DNA of 64,000 bases. It comes from Myceligenerans pegani. GTDB lineage: Bacteria; Actinomycetota; Actinomycetes; Actinomycetales; Cellulomonadaceae. Made by a program: the position numbers and the translations under genes. The stretch spans positions 62,001 through 126,000 of the forward strand of contig NZ_JADBGR010000101.1 of assembly GCF_014892515.1 (NCBI RefSeq), written 5' to 3'. Shown one piece after another: positions 18,343-26,696 of this stretch (the stretch's first letter is position 1; each line of letters opens with the position of its first letter). The notes under the pieces were generated by a model. The model did not search any database and had not been told where the DNA came from. It worked only from the letters and a program-made list of their open reading frames with translations.

Positions 18343-19178
18343 ACCATCACCTGCCGCTGACGGCCCAGGCCGTCGATCTCCAGTTCGACGACGTCGCCCC
18401 TGGCCAGGTACGGGAAGCGGCCGGAGAGCGCGACGCCCTCCGGCGTGCCCGTGAGGATCAGGTCCCCCGGCTCGAGCGCGAGGTGCTGCGACAGGTGCCA
18501 GACGATGTACGGCACGTCGAAGATCAGGTCCGCGGTGCTCGAGTCCTGCCGCGGTTCGCCGTTGACCCAGCTGCGCAGCCGCAGGTCCCGCCAGTCGGCC
18601 TCGTCCGGCGTCACCAGCCACGGCCCGGTGGGCGAGAACCCGGGGGCCGACTTGCCCTTGGACCACTGGCCGCCGGAGGTCTCGAGCTGCCACGTGCGCT
18701 CGGAGAGATCGTTGGCGAGCACGAAGCCCGCCACGTGGTCCATGGACTTCTCGGGGCCGTCCAGGTACGTCGCCCGGCGGGAGATCACGACGCCGAGCTC
18801 GACCTCCCAGTCCGTCCGCTCGCTGCCGCGCGGGACGGCGACGTCGTCGTCCGGTCCGACGACGGTGTTGGGGGCCTTCATGAACATCACGAGGTTCCTG
18901 GGCGGTTCGACGCCGGACTCCGCCGCGTGCGCCGCGTAGTTCAGCCCGACGCAGTACACCGCGGACGGCCGCGCGATCGGCGCGCCCACGCGCGGGCCGG
19001 CCGCGCCCAGGACCGGGAGTTCGCCGGCCGCGACCGCGGCGCGGGCCCGGGCGACGCCGTCGTTCCCGAGGAACGACCCGTCGATGTCGCGTGTGATCGG
19101 GGTGAGGTCGAGGTACGTGTCACCGTCGACGACGACGGGCCGCTCCGCGCCCGGCTCGCCGATTCGCGCCAATCGCAT
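18339..19178 (-). CDS. FAH-family hydrolase, probable 2,4-diketo-3-deoxy-L-fuconate hydrolase
   Basis: A 279-residue fumarylacetoacetate hydrolase fold enzyme expected to cleave 2,4-diketo-3-deoxy-L-fuconate to pyruvate and L-lactate, the last step of the pathway. Family signatures are YCVGLNYAAHAAE, FMKAPNTVVGP, the metal-binding DWEVELGVVI, the substrate loop SKGKSAPGFSPTGPWLV and TGTPEGVALSG. It is the first gene of a two-gene minus-strand operon with the SDR gene. A copy of the GntR core motif lies at 19251-19270 in its upstream region. Confidence 0.9.
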   Translation of the reverse strand: MRLARIGEPGAERPVVVDGDTYLDLTPITRDIDGSFLGNDGVARARAAVAAGELPVLGAAGPRVGAPIARPSAVYCVGLNYAAHAAESGVEPPRNLVMFMKAPNTVVGPDDDVAVPRGSERTDWEVELGVVISRRATYLDGPEKSMDHVAGFVLANDLSERTWQLETSGGQWSKGKSAPGFSPTGPWLVTPDEADWRDLRLRSWVNGEPRQDSSTADLIFDVPYIVWHLSQHLALEPGDLILTGTPEGVALSGRFPYLARGDVVELEIDGLGRQRQVMV

Positions 19179-19250
19179 GTGCCGCTCCGAACATCCGAGG
19201 TCTGGGCCGGATTCCCCGGCCGACCGCCGAGCCTAGCACCGGCGGCTCGG

Positions 19251-19270
19251 CATAGATCTGATGTCTGATG
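19251..19270 (-). promoter_or_regulatory. GntR operator upstream of the hydrolase-SDR operon
   Basis: The sequence CATAGATCTGATGTCTGATG contains AGATCTGATGTCT, differing by one base from the site at the dehydratase promoter. It sits between the stop of the lactonase gene and the start of the hydrolase gene, about 75 bp from the latter. Binding by the GntR protein is inferred from the recurrence. Confidence 0.65.
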
Positions 19271-19282
19271 GGTGGACGCGCG

Positions 19283-20149
19283 CTACGCGGACGCGCTCGT
19301 CACGGGGTCGATCCCGTAGCAGCGACGCGCGGTTCCTCCCGAGACGTCCGCCCAGGCGGTCTCGCCCACGGTCGTCCGCACGAGCTCGAGCGAGGTCGCG
19401 ACGGGCACCCCGGCACCCGGCAGGCCGGAGACGGGCCAGTCGCCGCCGAACATGCTCCGCCCCGGGCCGAACGCGTCCAGGGCGTACCGCACGAAGGCGG
19501 GCCCGCTCGCCCGGAGCACCTCCGCGGACGGCGCCTCGGGCGCGAGGCCGGAGAGCTTGACCCACACGTGCGGCAGTTCGGCGAGGCGGTCGATCGCCGC
19601 CCGCCACCGCGCGCCGTCGGGGCTCGCCAGTCCGGCGGCGACGGGCGGCTTGCCGAGGTGGTCGACGACGATGCGGGTCCCCGGCACCCCCGCGACGACG
19701 TCGGCGAGCCGGTCAAGGCGCTGCCACCGCACGCACGCGTCGAAGGTCAGGCCCTGTGTCCCGACCTCGCGCAGCCCGTCCGCGAACTCCGGGGCGGTCA
19801 GCGCCGACTCGGGCGCGTCCTGGAGGGACTGCCGCACGCCGCGCACGAGGGGGAAGCGGGTGAGCTCGCGCAGCCGCGCGCCGAGGTCCCGGAGGCGCAG
19901 GTCCGCGTGGGCGACGATCGCCCGCAGGCCCGGCCAGTCGAGGGACGAGACCCAGGCGACCTCGTCCGCGGCGGCGGCCAGGTCGGCGTCGGCCTCGACG
20001 AACACCCACTCGCGGATGGCGCCGTCCGCGGTGTCGACGTCGGCCGGGACGAACCGGCGGTCCAGCCCTGCCGCTCCCGCGAGCCACGGGTACGACAGCC
20101 GGGCGGGGTCCCAGACGTGCACGTGCGCGTCGAGCACGGGGCCGCTCAT
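19283..20149 (-). CDS. Amidohydrolase-2 family, probable L-fucono-1,5-lactonase
   Basis: A 288-residue TIM-barrel metal-dependent hydrolase. The N-terminal HxH metal motif is in LDAHVHVWDP. VDHLGKPP supplies the barrel histidine and FGGDWPVSGLP the catalytic aspartate. L-fucono-lactonases and 4-sulfomuconolactonases belong to this group; here it should open L-fuconolactone to L-fuconate. The ATG at 20149 overlaps the stop of the GntR gene (ATGA), so it is translated from the regulator transcript. The pathway is complete only with this gene, which supports the assignment. Confidence 0.88.
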   Translation of the reverse strand: MSGPVLDAHVHVWDPARLSYPWLAGAAGLDRRFVPADVDTADGAIREWVFVEADADLAAAADEVAWVSSLDWPGLRAIVAHADLRLRDLGARLRELTRFPLVRGVRQSLQDAPESALTAPEFADGLREVGTQGLTFDACVRWQRLDRLADVVAGVPGTRIVVDHLGKPPVAAGLASPDGARWRAAIDRLAELPHVWVKLSGLAPEAPSAEVLRASGPAFVRYALDAFGPGRSMFGGDWPVSGLPGAGVPVATSLELVRTTVGETAWADVSGGTARRCYGIDPVTSASA

Positions 20150-20817
20150 GCCGCCCTCCGCAGCCATTCCTCGACCCCCGCGACGTGCGCGACCATCAGG
20201 GCCGCGGCGAGTTCCGCGTCGCGTCGCGCGAGGGCGCGGGCGATGCCGCGATGCTCCCCGATCGTGCGTTCGACGGCGCCGCCCTCGGTGATCCCGCGCC
20301 ACAGTCGGGCGCGCACGGTGCGGCTGGACAGGGACTCGAGCAGGCTCGTGAGGTACGCGTTGCCCGTCGCGGCGGCGATCCGCAGGTGGAAGTCGACGTC
20401 GTGGGCGACCAGTTCCTCGACCCCCGGGGCGTCGGCGAGCTCGTCGACGAGCGCGCCGATCCGCTCGAGCTCCTCGTCGGTCGCCGCCTTGGCTGCGAGC
20501 GCGGCCGCCCCGGGTTCGAGGATCCGCCGGACGGCGAAGGTCTCCAGGACCGAGCCGTCCCGGTGCAGGTCGACGACGAAGGACATCGCCTCCAGGAGCA
20601 GGCGCGGCTCGAGGCTCGTCACGTACGTCCCGTCGCCGCGGCGTACGTCGAGGACGCGGATCACGGCGAGCGCCTTCACGGCCTCGCGCAGCGAGCTGCG
20701 CGAGAGGCCGAGCCGCTCGCTGAGTTCCTTCTCGGGCGGCAGCCGGTCGCCGGGGTGCAGTTCCCCCGACACGATCATGTCCTTGATGCCGGCGATCGCC
20801 TCGTCCGTGACAGCCAC
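20146..20817 (-). CDS. FadR-subfamily GntR transcriptional regulator of L-fucose catabolism
   Basis: A 223-residue regulator with a winged helix-turn-helix at residues 8-70 (LPPEKELSERLGLSRSSLRE) and a C-terminal all-helical FCD ligand domain containing the metal-binding Asp/His set (HDVDFHLRIAAATGN, later GEHRGIARAL and MVAHV). It heads an operon with the lactonase gene. A degenerate copy of the core motif (GGATGTCT) lies just upstream of its own start, suggesting autoregulation. A pathway intermediate such as 2-keto-3-deoxy-L-fuconate is the plausible effector, by analogy with other FCD regulators of sugar-acid pathways. Confidence 0.9.
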   Translation of the reverse strand: MAVTDEAIAGIKDMIVSGELHPGDRLPPEKELSERLGLSRSSLREAVKALAVIRVLDVRRGDGTYVTSLEPRLLLEAMSFVVDLHRDGSVLETFAVRRILEPGAAALAAKAATDEELERIGALVDELADAPGVEELVAHDVDFHLRIAAATGNAYLTSLLESLSSRTVRARLWRGITEGGAVERTIGEHRGIARALARRDAELAAALMVAHVAGVEEWLRRAA

Positions 20818-20831
20818 GCCTTGATCCTACC

Positions 20832-20848
20832 GATTGGTCGGATGTCTG
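20832..20848 (-). promoter_or_regulatory. Degenerate GntR site upstream of the regulator gene
   Basis: GATTGGTCGGATGTCTG keeps one good half (GGATGTCT) of the motif at 14696 and 19255. It lies 15-31 bp upstream of the GntR start codon. A weaker autoregulatory site is the likely meaning. Confidence 0.45.
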
Positions 20849-20894
20849 CGGGGAGGCTTGCGGGCGACATGGCAGCAATGGTAAATTTCGGTCA

Positions 20895-20908
20895 CTAAAC
20901 CGGTTTAG
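20895..20908 (+). promoter_or_regulatory. LacI-type operator upstream of the Endo H gene
   Basis: A perfect 14-bp palindrome, CTAAACCGGTTTAG, about 100 bp before the endoglycosidase start. It differs only at the two symmetric inner positions from CTAAAGCGCTTTAG at 31039, placing the enzyme in the same LacI regulon as the importer and mannosidases. Confidence 0.8.
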
Positions 20909-21005
20909 TTCCAGGGCCACAGCCCGCGGAACCGTTCCGGGGGCCGGGTGCGAACCGCGCCCGGCCCCCGGGGCACCGGAGTCCGCAGCACACGAAGGAG
21001 TGTCG

Positions 21006-21941
21006 ATGATGAGACTCGCCCACCGGCCGCACACCAGGCGCCGGGCCCTCGCCGCGGGGATCGCGGCCCTCGCCGCCCTGTCCGCCGTCGTGGGAGCGGC
21101 GCCGGCCACGGCGACCCCCGGCAACGGACGCGGCCCGGTGCCGGCAGCCTCCGGCACCACGACGGTGGCGTACGTGGAGGTCAACAGCAACAGCATCGCC
21201 AATGTCGGCCGCTACTCGATCGCCTCCACGGGCGAGCCCGTGTTCGACATCGGCATCATCTTCGCGGCCAACATCAACTACGACGGCGAGAACGCCTACC
21301 TGTACCTCAACCCGCAGGTGCAGGCCACCCTGGACGACGCCGACACGCTGATCCGCCCGCTGCAGGCGAAGGGCATCAAGGTCTACCTGTCGATCCTCGG
21401 CAACCACCAGGGCGCCGGGTTCGCGAACTTCCCCGACCGCGCGTCCGCGGCGGCCTTCGCTCAGGAGCTGGCCGACGTCGTCGACGAGTACGGCCTGGAC
21501 GGCATCGACTTCGACGACGAGTGGGCCAACTACGGCGCCAACGGCACCGGCCAGCCCAACGACTGGTCCTTCGTGTACCTGGTCGACGAACTCCGCGACG
21601 CGATGCCGGACAAGGACATCTCCCTGTACATGTACGGCCCGTCCTCGACCCGGCTGGAGTACGACGGCATCCGCGTGGGCGACCACCTCGACTACGCGTG
21701 GAACTCGATCTACGGCACGTGGGACCCGCCGTCGGTCCCGGGGCTGACCAAGGCCCAGGAGGGCCCGGCCGCGGTGAACATCGCCGCGACGTCCCCGACG
21801 ACCATGGCGAGCCTCGCGCGCCGCACGGTCCGCGAGGGCTACGGGGTGTACCTCACCTACAACCTGACCAACGACGACCAGACGGCCCGCGTCTCGTCGT
21901 TCACCCAGGAGCTGTACGGCAGCCCGGCGATCCGCGACTGA
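21006..21941 (+). CDS. Secreted endo-beta-N-acetylglucosaminidase (Endo H-like, GH18)
   Basis: A 311-residue secreted enzyme. The N-terminus has RTRR-type basic residues and a hydrophobic helix (ALAAGIAALAALSAVVGAAP) ending in an Ala-x-Ala site. The catalytic motif LDGIDFDDEWANY is the GH18 DxxDxDxE signature in its Endo H form. Endo H-type enzymes cut the chitobiose core of high-mannose N-glycans, leaving one GlcNAc on the protein. AAGGAG ends at 21000, so ATG 21006 or 21009 is the start. A LacI-type operator upstream and the intracellular mannosidases of this locus fit a model in which released glycans are imported and trimmed. Confidence 0.9.
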   Translation: MMRLAHRPHTRRRALAAGIAALAALSAVVGAAPATATPGNGRGPVPAASGTTTVAYVEVNSNSIANVGRYSIASTGEPVFDIGIIFAANINYDGENAYLYLNPQVQATLDDADTLIRPLQAKGIKVYLSILGNHQGAGFANFPDRASAAAFAQELADVVDEYGLDGIDFDDEWANYGANGTGQPNDWSFVYLVDELRDAMPDKDISLYMYGPSSTRLEYDGIRVGDHLDYAWNSIYGTWDPPSVPGLTKAQEGPAAVNIAATSPTTMASLARRTVREGYGVYLTYNLTNDDQTARVSSFTQELYGSPAIRD

Positions 21942-21961
21942 GGACCGTTCGCCAAGGATCG

Positions 21962-22083
21962 CGCGGGTAGGCCCTGCCGAACAGTCGTGTGGTTCCAGCC
22001 CGCTCTGCCGAACCGCCATGTGTGCCCGGCAGAGCGGCGATGAAACGAACCACACGACTGTTCGGCAGCCGCGCCTACCCGCG
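21962..22083. terminator. Triple nested inverted repeat between convergent genes
   Basis: Three nested perfect inverted repeats share one centre. The outer arms are 11 bp (21962-21972 with 22073-22083), the middle arms 20 bp (GCCGAACAGTCGTGTGGTTC at 21976-21995 with its complement at 22047-22066) and the inner arms 11 bp (22000-22010 with 22027-22037). It fills nearly the whole gap between the Endo H stop and the GH92 stop, so it can act as a terminator for both strands. Confidence 0.85.
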
Positions 22084-22090
22084 TGATCGG

Positions 22091-25000
22091 TCAGCGCGAC
22101 TCCGTCAGGAGCTCGATCTGGGCCAGGGCGCCGGCGTCGTGCAGGTCGACGCGGACGGCGTCGCCGGCGACGGCGGTGCGCGGGACGAACGGGCGCAGCC
22201 GTCCGGGCCTGCCGAACTCCTCCCCCGACCGCTCGTCGACGGTCCGCCACCGGCCGGCGCCGTCGCGCACCCGCACCGTCCAGGACGACGGCGGGGGCGC
22301 GCCGTCCGCGGCGGAGACCAGGGTGTAGGCGCGCAGTTCTCCCTGCCTGAAGCCGGCCGGCGCGGCCCATTCCAGGGTGCCCGGTCCGACTGCGACCGCC
22401 GTCGTCAGGTCGTCGTCGGCGAGGCCCGGCAGCGTACGCCCGTCGGGTGTGCGCCACTCCCCCGCACCGCTGACGTCGCGCCACGGCACGTGCGCGCTGT
22501 CCGGGGCCGCGTCCTCCGGCATCGTGTCGGTCCCCCACGACGACGGCTCGGCGGCCAGGGTGACCCGCACCGTCCCGGCCGCGACCAGCGCGGCGTGGTC
22601 CACCTGCGGCCCGTCCAGCGCCTGCCCGCCAATCTCGAACCCGTCCACGTACCGCAGGTGCGGCGCGCCTGGGGCCGAGATCTCCAGGTCGCCGTCCGGC
22701 CGGTGCAGCACGACCCGCTCGAACAGCGGCGCGCCCACGGCCCACCGCCCCGACCCCGCGTCCAGCGGGTACAGCCCCAGCGCCGAGAGCACGTACCAGG
22801 CCGACATCTCCCCGTTGTCCTCGTCGCCGTGGTAGCCCTGCCCGATCTCGGACCCCGTGTACAGGCGGTCCAGGATCTCCCGCACGGTCCGGGCGGCGCG
22901 GTCCGGCCTGCCCGCGTACAGCCAGGTCCAGGGAATGTGGTGGGACGGCTGGTTGGACTGCCCGAGCTGGCCCATCCGCACGTCGCGCGCCTCGACCATC
23001 TCGTGGATGACACCGCCGTAGGTGCCCGGCTTGTCCGCCCGCTCCGGCGTCGCGAAGAACCGGTCGAGCGCCGCCGCGAGGCCTCGGCGACCCCCGTGCA
23101 GGCGAGCCGCCGCCGCGCCGGGCAGGGGGCCGAACGCGAAGTTCCAGGCGTCGGTCTCGGTGTAGTCGCCGCCCCACTCGCCGGGGTCGAACGCGTCGTC
23201 GCGGACGACGCCGGACGCGGCGCGCCCGCGGAAGAAGCCGCCGTGGCCGTCCACGCGGAACAGGTGCAGGTACGCCGCCGCCCGGCTGCGCAGCCACGCC
23301 GCCTCGTCGCGCAGCGACCGGCGTCGTCCCTCCGGGACGTCCGGGTCCTCCGCGAGCCGCTCCGCCATTCCCGCGAGCGCGGCGTCGTTGACGCAGCCCT
23401 CCAGGGTCCACGACACCGACTCGGGCACGTCGCGCGGCACCCAGCCGTGCAGGAGGGCGTGCGCCTGCCCCTTGCGGCCCGCGCCGGGCGGGTCGTCCGG
23501 CCCGGGCACGGTGGTCGCGTTGCGCAGGCCTGCCTCGTAGGTGCCGAGGCGGTCCGGCAGGGCGACGCCGCAGGCGTCCAGCCCGGCGAACGCGACGTCG
23601 GACGACGTCCCGGTCATGAGGTCCGCGTACCCGGGCGAGGACCACCGCGCGATCCAGCCGCCCTCGCGGTACTGCTGCACGAACCCGTCGGCGAGTTCGG
23701 CGGCGACGTCCGGGTGGAGCAGCGCGTAGGCGGGCCAGCAGGTGCGGTACGTGTCCCAGAAGCCGTGGTTGACGTACAGCTTCCCGGGGAGCACGGGCGC
23801 GCCGTCGCGCACCGGGGACGCGTGCGCCGGGCCGTCGGGGGTGTCCTCCCAGTACGAGGACGGGTAGAGGTTGAGCCGGTAGAGCCCGCCGTAGAGGGTG
23901 ACGCGCTGTTCCCGGGTGGCGCCCTCCACCTCGAGCACGTCGAGGCGCTCCGCCCAGCGCTCCCGCGCGGCCGACACGATGCCGTCGAGGGGTACGCCGG
24001 TCTCGGCGCCGAGGGCGCGCCGGGCCTGTTCCAGGGAGATGTACGACGTCGCCACCCGGGCCTCGATCGCGCCCTCCGCCAGGGGGAACGTCGCGTACAC
24101 GGCGTGCCGCCGGTCGCCGTCGGCCCGCCCGGTGGCGACGGGCGGACGGTCGAACCGCCCGGCCACGTACATGCGGGAGCGGCCGGTGGACAGGCCACCG
24201 CCGTGGTCGCTCCAGCCGGTGAGGGTTCCGGTGGCGGGGTCGATCTCGACGTGGACGGGCCCGTCGGGGCCGGCGCCGTCGTCGGACACGGCATCGATCA
24301 CGACGTGTCCGACGGCGGCCCCGGGCGGGAACGTGAACCGCAGGACGCCGCCGTGCGCGGTGGGCGCCACCTCGACGCGGTGGCCGTCGTCCGTCGTCGC
24401 GGCGTAGTGGTGGGGCCGCGCCGTCTCGGCGTCGTGGGAGAAGGGCAGGGCCCGGGCGGCGAGGGAGGCGTCGGGGGCGCCGCGTCCGGGCCGGTGGGAG
24501 ACCGGGTGGAACGCGAGCTGGTTGCGGTCGCCCATCCAAGGGCTGGGGGCGTGCGTGACGGCGACGCCGTGCAGCCGGGGCCGGTTGTCGCGGCCGTTGT
24601 GCGCGGCCCAGGAGTAGGGCCACGTGCCGGACGCGCCGTCGGTCAGCGGGGTCCAGCCGCAGAAGCCGTTCGGGAGGGACGTGATCGGCGACGTGTTGCC
24701 GCGCGAGTACACGCCGGTGGAGTGCGTCCCGCGGCGCGTGTCGACGAGGTCGACCGGGGCGACGGGGCCGGTCTCGGGGCGTTCGGTCAGCTCGATCGCG
24801 TCGAACCAGGCGACGGACGGGGTTCTGGCGGTCTCGGAGGCGGTGACCGCGATCGCGCGGACGCGGCGCCCGGTGGCGGGCGCGAGGTCCACCCGCACGA
24901 GGTTCCAGTGGTCCGGCAGCAGGATCTTCGCCGCTCCCTGCGCGGCGGCGGACGCGCCGAACCCGTACCGGTCGCGCGGCGGGTCGTGGGCGAACGCCTC

Positions 25001-25255
25001 CGACAGCCAGCTCCCGTCGTCGAGCAGGCAGTCCATCGCGACGTGCGTCGCGGCGTACGTCAGGGCGTCGTCGAGCACGGGCAGGACGGCGTACACGAGC
25101 TCGGTCCGCTCCGTGACGAGGACGTCGAGCCCGTCGAGGACGACGGCGCACCCCGGCGCGGACCAGGTGGCCCGCCAGGCGTCGACGCTCGTTAGCCCGA
25201 CGCCCGGGCGGCCCGCGGGCACGTGCTCCGGGCCGCCGCCGTGGGTCAGGCGCAT
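22091..25255 (-). CDS. GH92 family alpha-mannosidase (cytoplasmic)
   Basis: A 1054-residue GH92 exo-alpha-mannosidase without a signal peptide. Signatures include SPITSLPNGFCGWTPL, GFWDTYRTCWPAY, the catalytic-acid motif HGDEDNGEMSAWYV and NQPSHHIPWTWLY. The last is usually NEPSHH in alpha-1,2-mannosidases; the Glu to Gln change here may shift linkage preference. An N-terminal beta-sandwich precedes the (alpha/alpha)6 domain, and about 170 extra C-terminal residues form another beta-rich region. The ATG overlaps the GH5 stop (TGATG), making it the last gene of the importer operon. It would trim alpha-linked mannose from imported N-glycans. Confidence 0.92.
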   Translation of the reverse strand: MRLTHGGGPEHVPAGRPGVGLTSVDAWRATWSAPGCAVVLDGLDVLVTERTELVYAVLPVLDDALTYAATHVAMDCLLDDGSWLSEAFAHDPPRDRYGFGASAAAQGAAKILLPDHWNLVRVDLAPATGRRVRAIAVTASETARTPSVAWFDAIELTERPETGPVAPVDLVDTRRGTHSTGVYSRGNTSPITSLPNGFCGWTPLTDGASGTWPYSWAAHNGRDNRPRLHGVAVTHAPSPWMGDRNQLAFHPVSHRPGRGAPDASLAARALPFSHDAETARPHHYAATTDDGHRVEVAPTAHGGVLRFTFPPGAAVGHVVIDAVSDDGAGPDGPVHVEIDPATGTLTGWSDHGGGLSTGRSRMYVAGRFDRPPVATGRADGDRRHAVYATFPLAEGAIEARVATSYISLEQARRALGAETGVPLDGIVSAARERWAERLDVLEVEGATREQRVTLYGGLYRLNLYPSSYWEDTPDGPAHASPVRDGAPVLPGKLYVNHGFWDTYRTCWPAYALLHPDVAAELADGFVQQYREGGWIARWSSPGYADLMTGTSSDVAFAGLDACGVALPDRLGTYEAGLRNATTVPGPDDPPGAGRKGQAHALLHGWVPRDVPESVSWTLEGCVNDAALAGMAERLAEDPDVPEGRRRSLRDEAAWLRSRAAAYLHLFRVDGHGGFFRGRAASGVVRDDAFDPGEWGGDYTETDAWNFAFGPLPGAAAARLHGGRRGLAAALDRFFATPERADKPGTYGGVIHEMVEARDVRMGQLGQSNQPSHHIPWTWLYAGRPDRAARTVREILDRLYTGSEIGQGYHGDEDNGEMSAWYVLSALGLYPLDAGSGRWAVGAPLFERVVLHRPDGDLEISAPGAPHLRYVDGFEIGGQALDGPQVDHAALVAAGTVRVTLAAEPSSWGTDTMPEDAAPDSAHVPWRDVSGAGEWRTPDGRTLPGLADDDLTTAVAVGPGTLEWAAPAGFRQGELRAYTLVSAADGAPPPSSWTVRVRDGAGRWRTVDERSGEEFGRPGRLRPFVPRTAVAGDAVRVDLHDAGALAQIELLTESR

Positions 25256-26547
25256 CAGCGTCCGTCCTCCTGGACGACGGCGGTCGCGCCGCCGGGCAGC
25301 TCGATGCGCGGCGGACCGCCGGCCTCGGCGGCCTCCACCCAGGCGGCGAAGAACTCCGAGCCCGGCGCGGTCCGCGAGCGGAGCACCCGCCCGTCGGCGT
25401 CGCAGGGCGCCGCGAGCGCCGACGCGGCGCGGGCGTCCGGCATGCGTGCGGCCGCCTCGCGCAGGCCCGGGAGGGCGTCGCGGACGGCCTTGCCGAGCGG
25501 CTTGGGAACGCCGTCGGAGGTGAGCAGGCCGAGCGAGTACTCCAGCTCGGGGAAGTCGGCCAGGGAGCGGTCGACGTCGTGCGAGCACCACCAGGTCACG
25601 CCCCACAGGCCCGGCATGGTCACGGCGTTCGCGAGGGTGTCGACGGCGAAGGCGGGCACGCGCTCCTCGCCGAGCACGGGGACGGGCGCGCCGACCTCCT
25701 GGAGCCACAGCGGCCGGGCGGTGTCCCTGGTCGTCGCTCGCTGCCCGGTGCCAGGGGCCGCCGTCGCGTCGCCAAACCTGACCGCAGCGCCGGACCCGGC
25801 CGCGGCGCCGGACCGTGCCCACGCCGCCGCGAGCTCCAGGAGGTACCGCGCGAACCAGGTCTGCGCCGGGTGGTCCGCCGGGAAGTGGTGCGCGACCCCG
25901 GTGAACACCCACGAGTGCACGGTGAGCAGGTCGCCGTGCCGCACGGCGTGCCGCGGGGTGAAGGTGCTGGAGTCGACGAACCAGACGTCGTCGTCGTACG
26001 AGTGGGTGTGGCGGGACGACGGCGCGGCGGCGCGGGCCGCCTCCAGGAGCCGCGCCAGCCAGGCGTCCGCCTCGGCGGGGGTCACGGGCCGGGGGTCGGG
26101 GTGGGCGGCCTTGGCGAACTGCGGGACCTCGTTGCCGAGGGTGAGGCCGAGGAAGCCGGGCCGCCCGGCCAGGGCCTCGCCGAGCGCACCGACCAGGCGG
26201 GCCTGCCCGTCGAGCGCCTCCGGATCGGTGAAGAGGTTCCGGCGGTGCCAGGTGGTCAGCCAGGACGGCACGAAGTCGTAGCTGGACAGGTGTCCCTGCA
26301 GCGCGTCCACGCTCGCGTCGAGGCCGGCGGCGTGCGCGGCGTCGACCACGGCGACGACGTCGGCCACCGCGGCGGGCCGCACGAGCGCCCGGTTGGGCTG
26401 CAGCACGTCCCACAGCGGGAGCACCCGGATGTGGTCGAGGCCGAGGGCGGCCAGGCCGTCGAGGTCGCGGCGGACCTGGTCCAGGTCGAGGTCGAGCCAG
26501 CCGTGGAACCACGCCTTGCCGAGCGTGTAGTTGGCGCCGAAGCGCAT
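25255..26547 (-). CDS. GH5 family (subfamily 18-like) beta-mannosidase
   Basis: A 430-residue intracellular TIM-barrel glycosidase. It opens with MRFGANYTLGKAWFHGWLD. The acid/base glutamate is in LGLTLGNEVPQF, and WLQEVGAP supplies the likely nucleophile glutamate on a later strand. GH5_18 enzymes in bifidobacteria cleave the Man-beta-1,4-GlcNAc left after alpha-mannosidase trimming of N-glycans, which is the role the context predicts. AGAGGAG precedes ATG 26547. An alternative ATG at 26700 overlaps the LacI stop (ATGA) and would add 51 residues of pentapeptide repeats. The GH5 fold is well supported and the subfamily moderately so. Confidence 0.85.
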   Translation of the reverse strand: MRFGANYTLGKAWFHGWLDLDLDQVRRDLDGLAALGLDHIRVLPLWDVLQPNRALVRPAAVADVVAVVDAAHAAGLDASVDALQGHLSSYDFVPSWLTTWHRRNLFTDPEALDGQARLVGALGEALAGRPGFLGLTLGNEVPQFAKAAHPDPRPVTPAEADAWLARLLEAARAAAPSSRHTHSYDDDVWFVDSSTFTPRHAVRHGDLLTVHSWVFTGVAHHFPADHPAQTWFARYLLELAAAWARSGAAAGSGAAVRFGDATAAPGTGQRATTRDTARPLWLQEVGAPVPVLGEERVPAFAVDTLANAVTMPGLWGVTWWCSHDVDRSLADFPELEYSLGLLTSDGVPKPLGKAVRDALPGLREAAARMPDARAASALAAPCDADGRVLRSRTAPGSEFFAAWVEAAEAGGPPRIELPGGATAVVQEDGR

Positions 26548-26580
26548 GGGACTCCTCTGGTGGTCGGGGAGGCGATCGGG

Positions 26581-26685
26581 GGTGTCGCGGTGCGGGATGT
26601 CGCGGCCGGACGCGTCGCGGCCGGGTATGTCACGGTCGGGAATATCGCGGTCGGACGTGTCGCGGTGGGGAAGGTCGCGGTCGGA
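26581..26685 (-). repeat. Seven 15-bp tandem repeats encoding (S/P)-x-R-D-(I/T/A/L)
   Basis: Seven successive 15-bp units between the LacI stop and the favoured GH5 start read SDRDL, PHRDT, SDRDI, PDRDI, PGRDA, SGRDI and PHRDT in frame with GH5, preceded by MSLAV at an ATG overlapping the LacI stop. They are either a translated N-terminal extension or a spacer in the operon mRNA. Confidence 0.75.
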
Positions 26686-26696
26686 AACGGCCAGAC

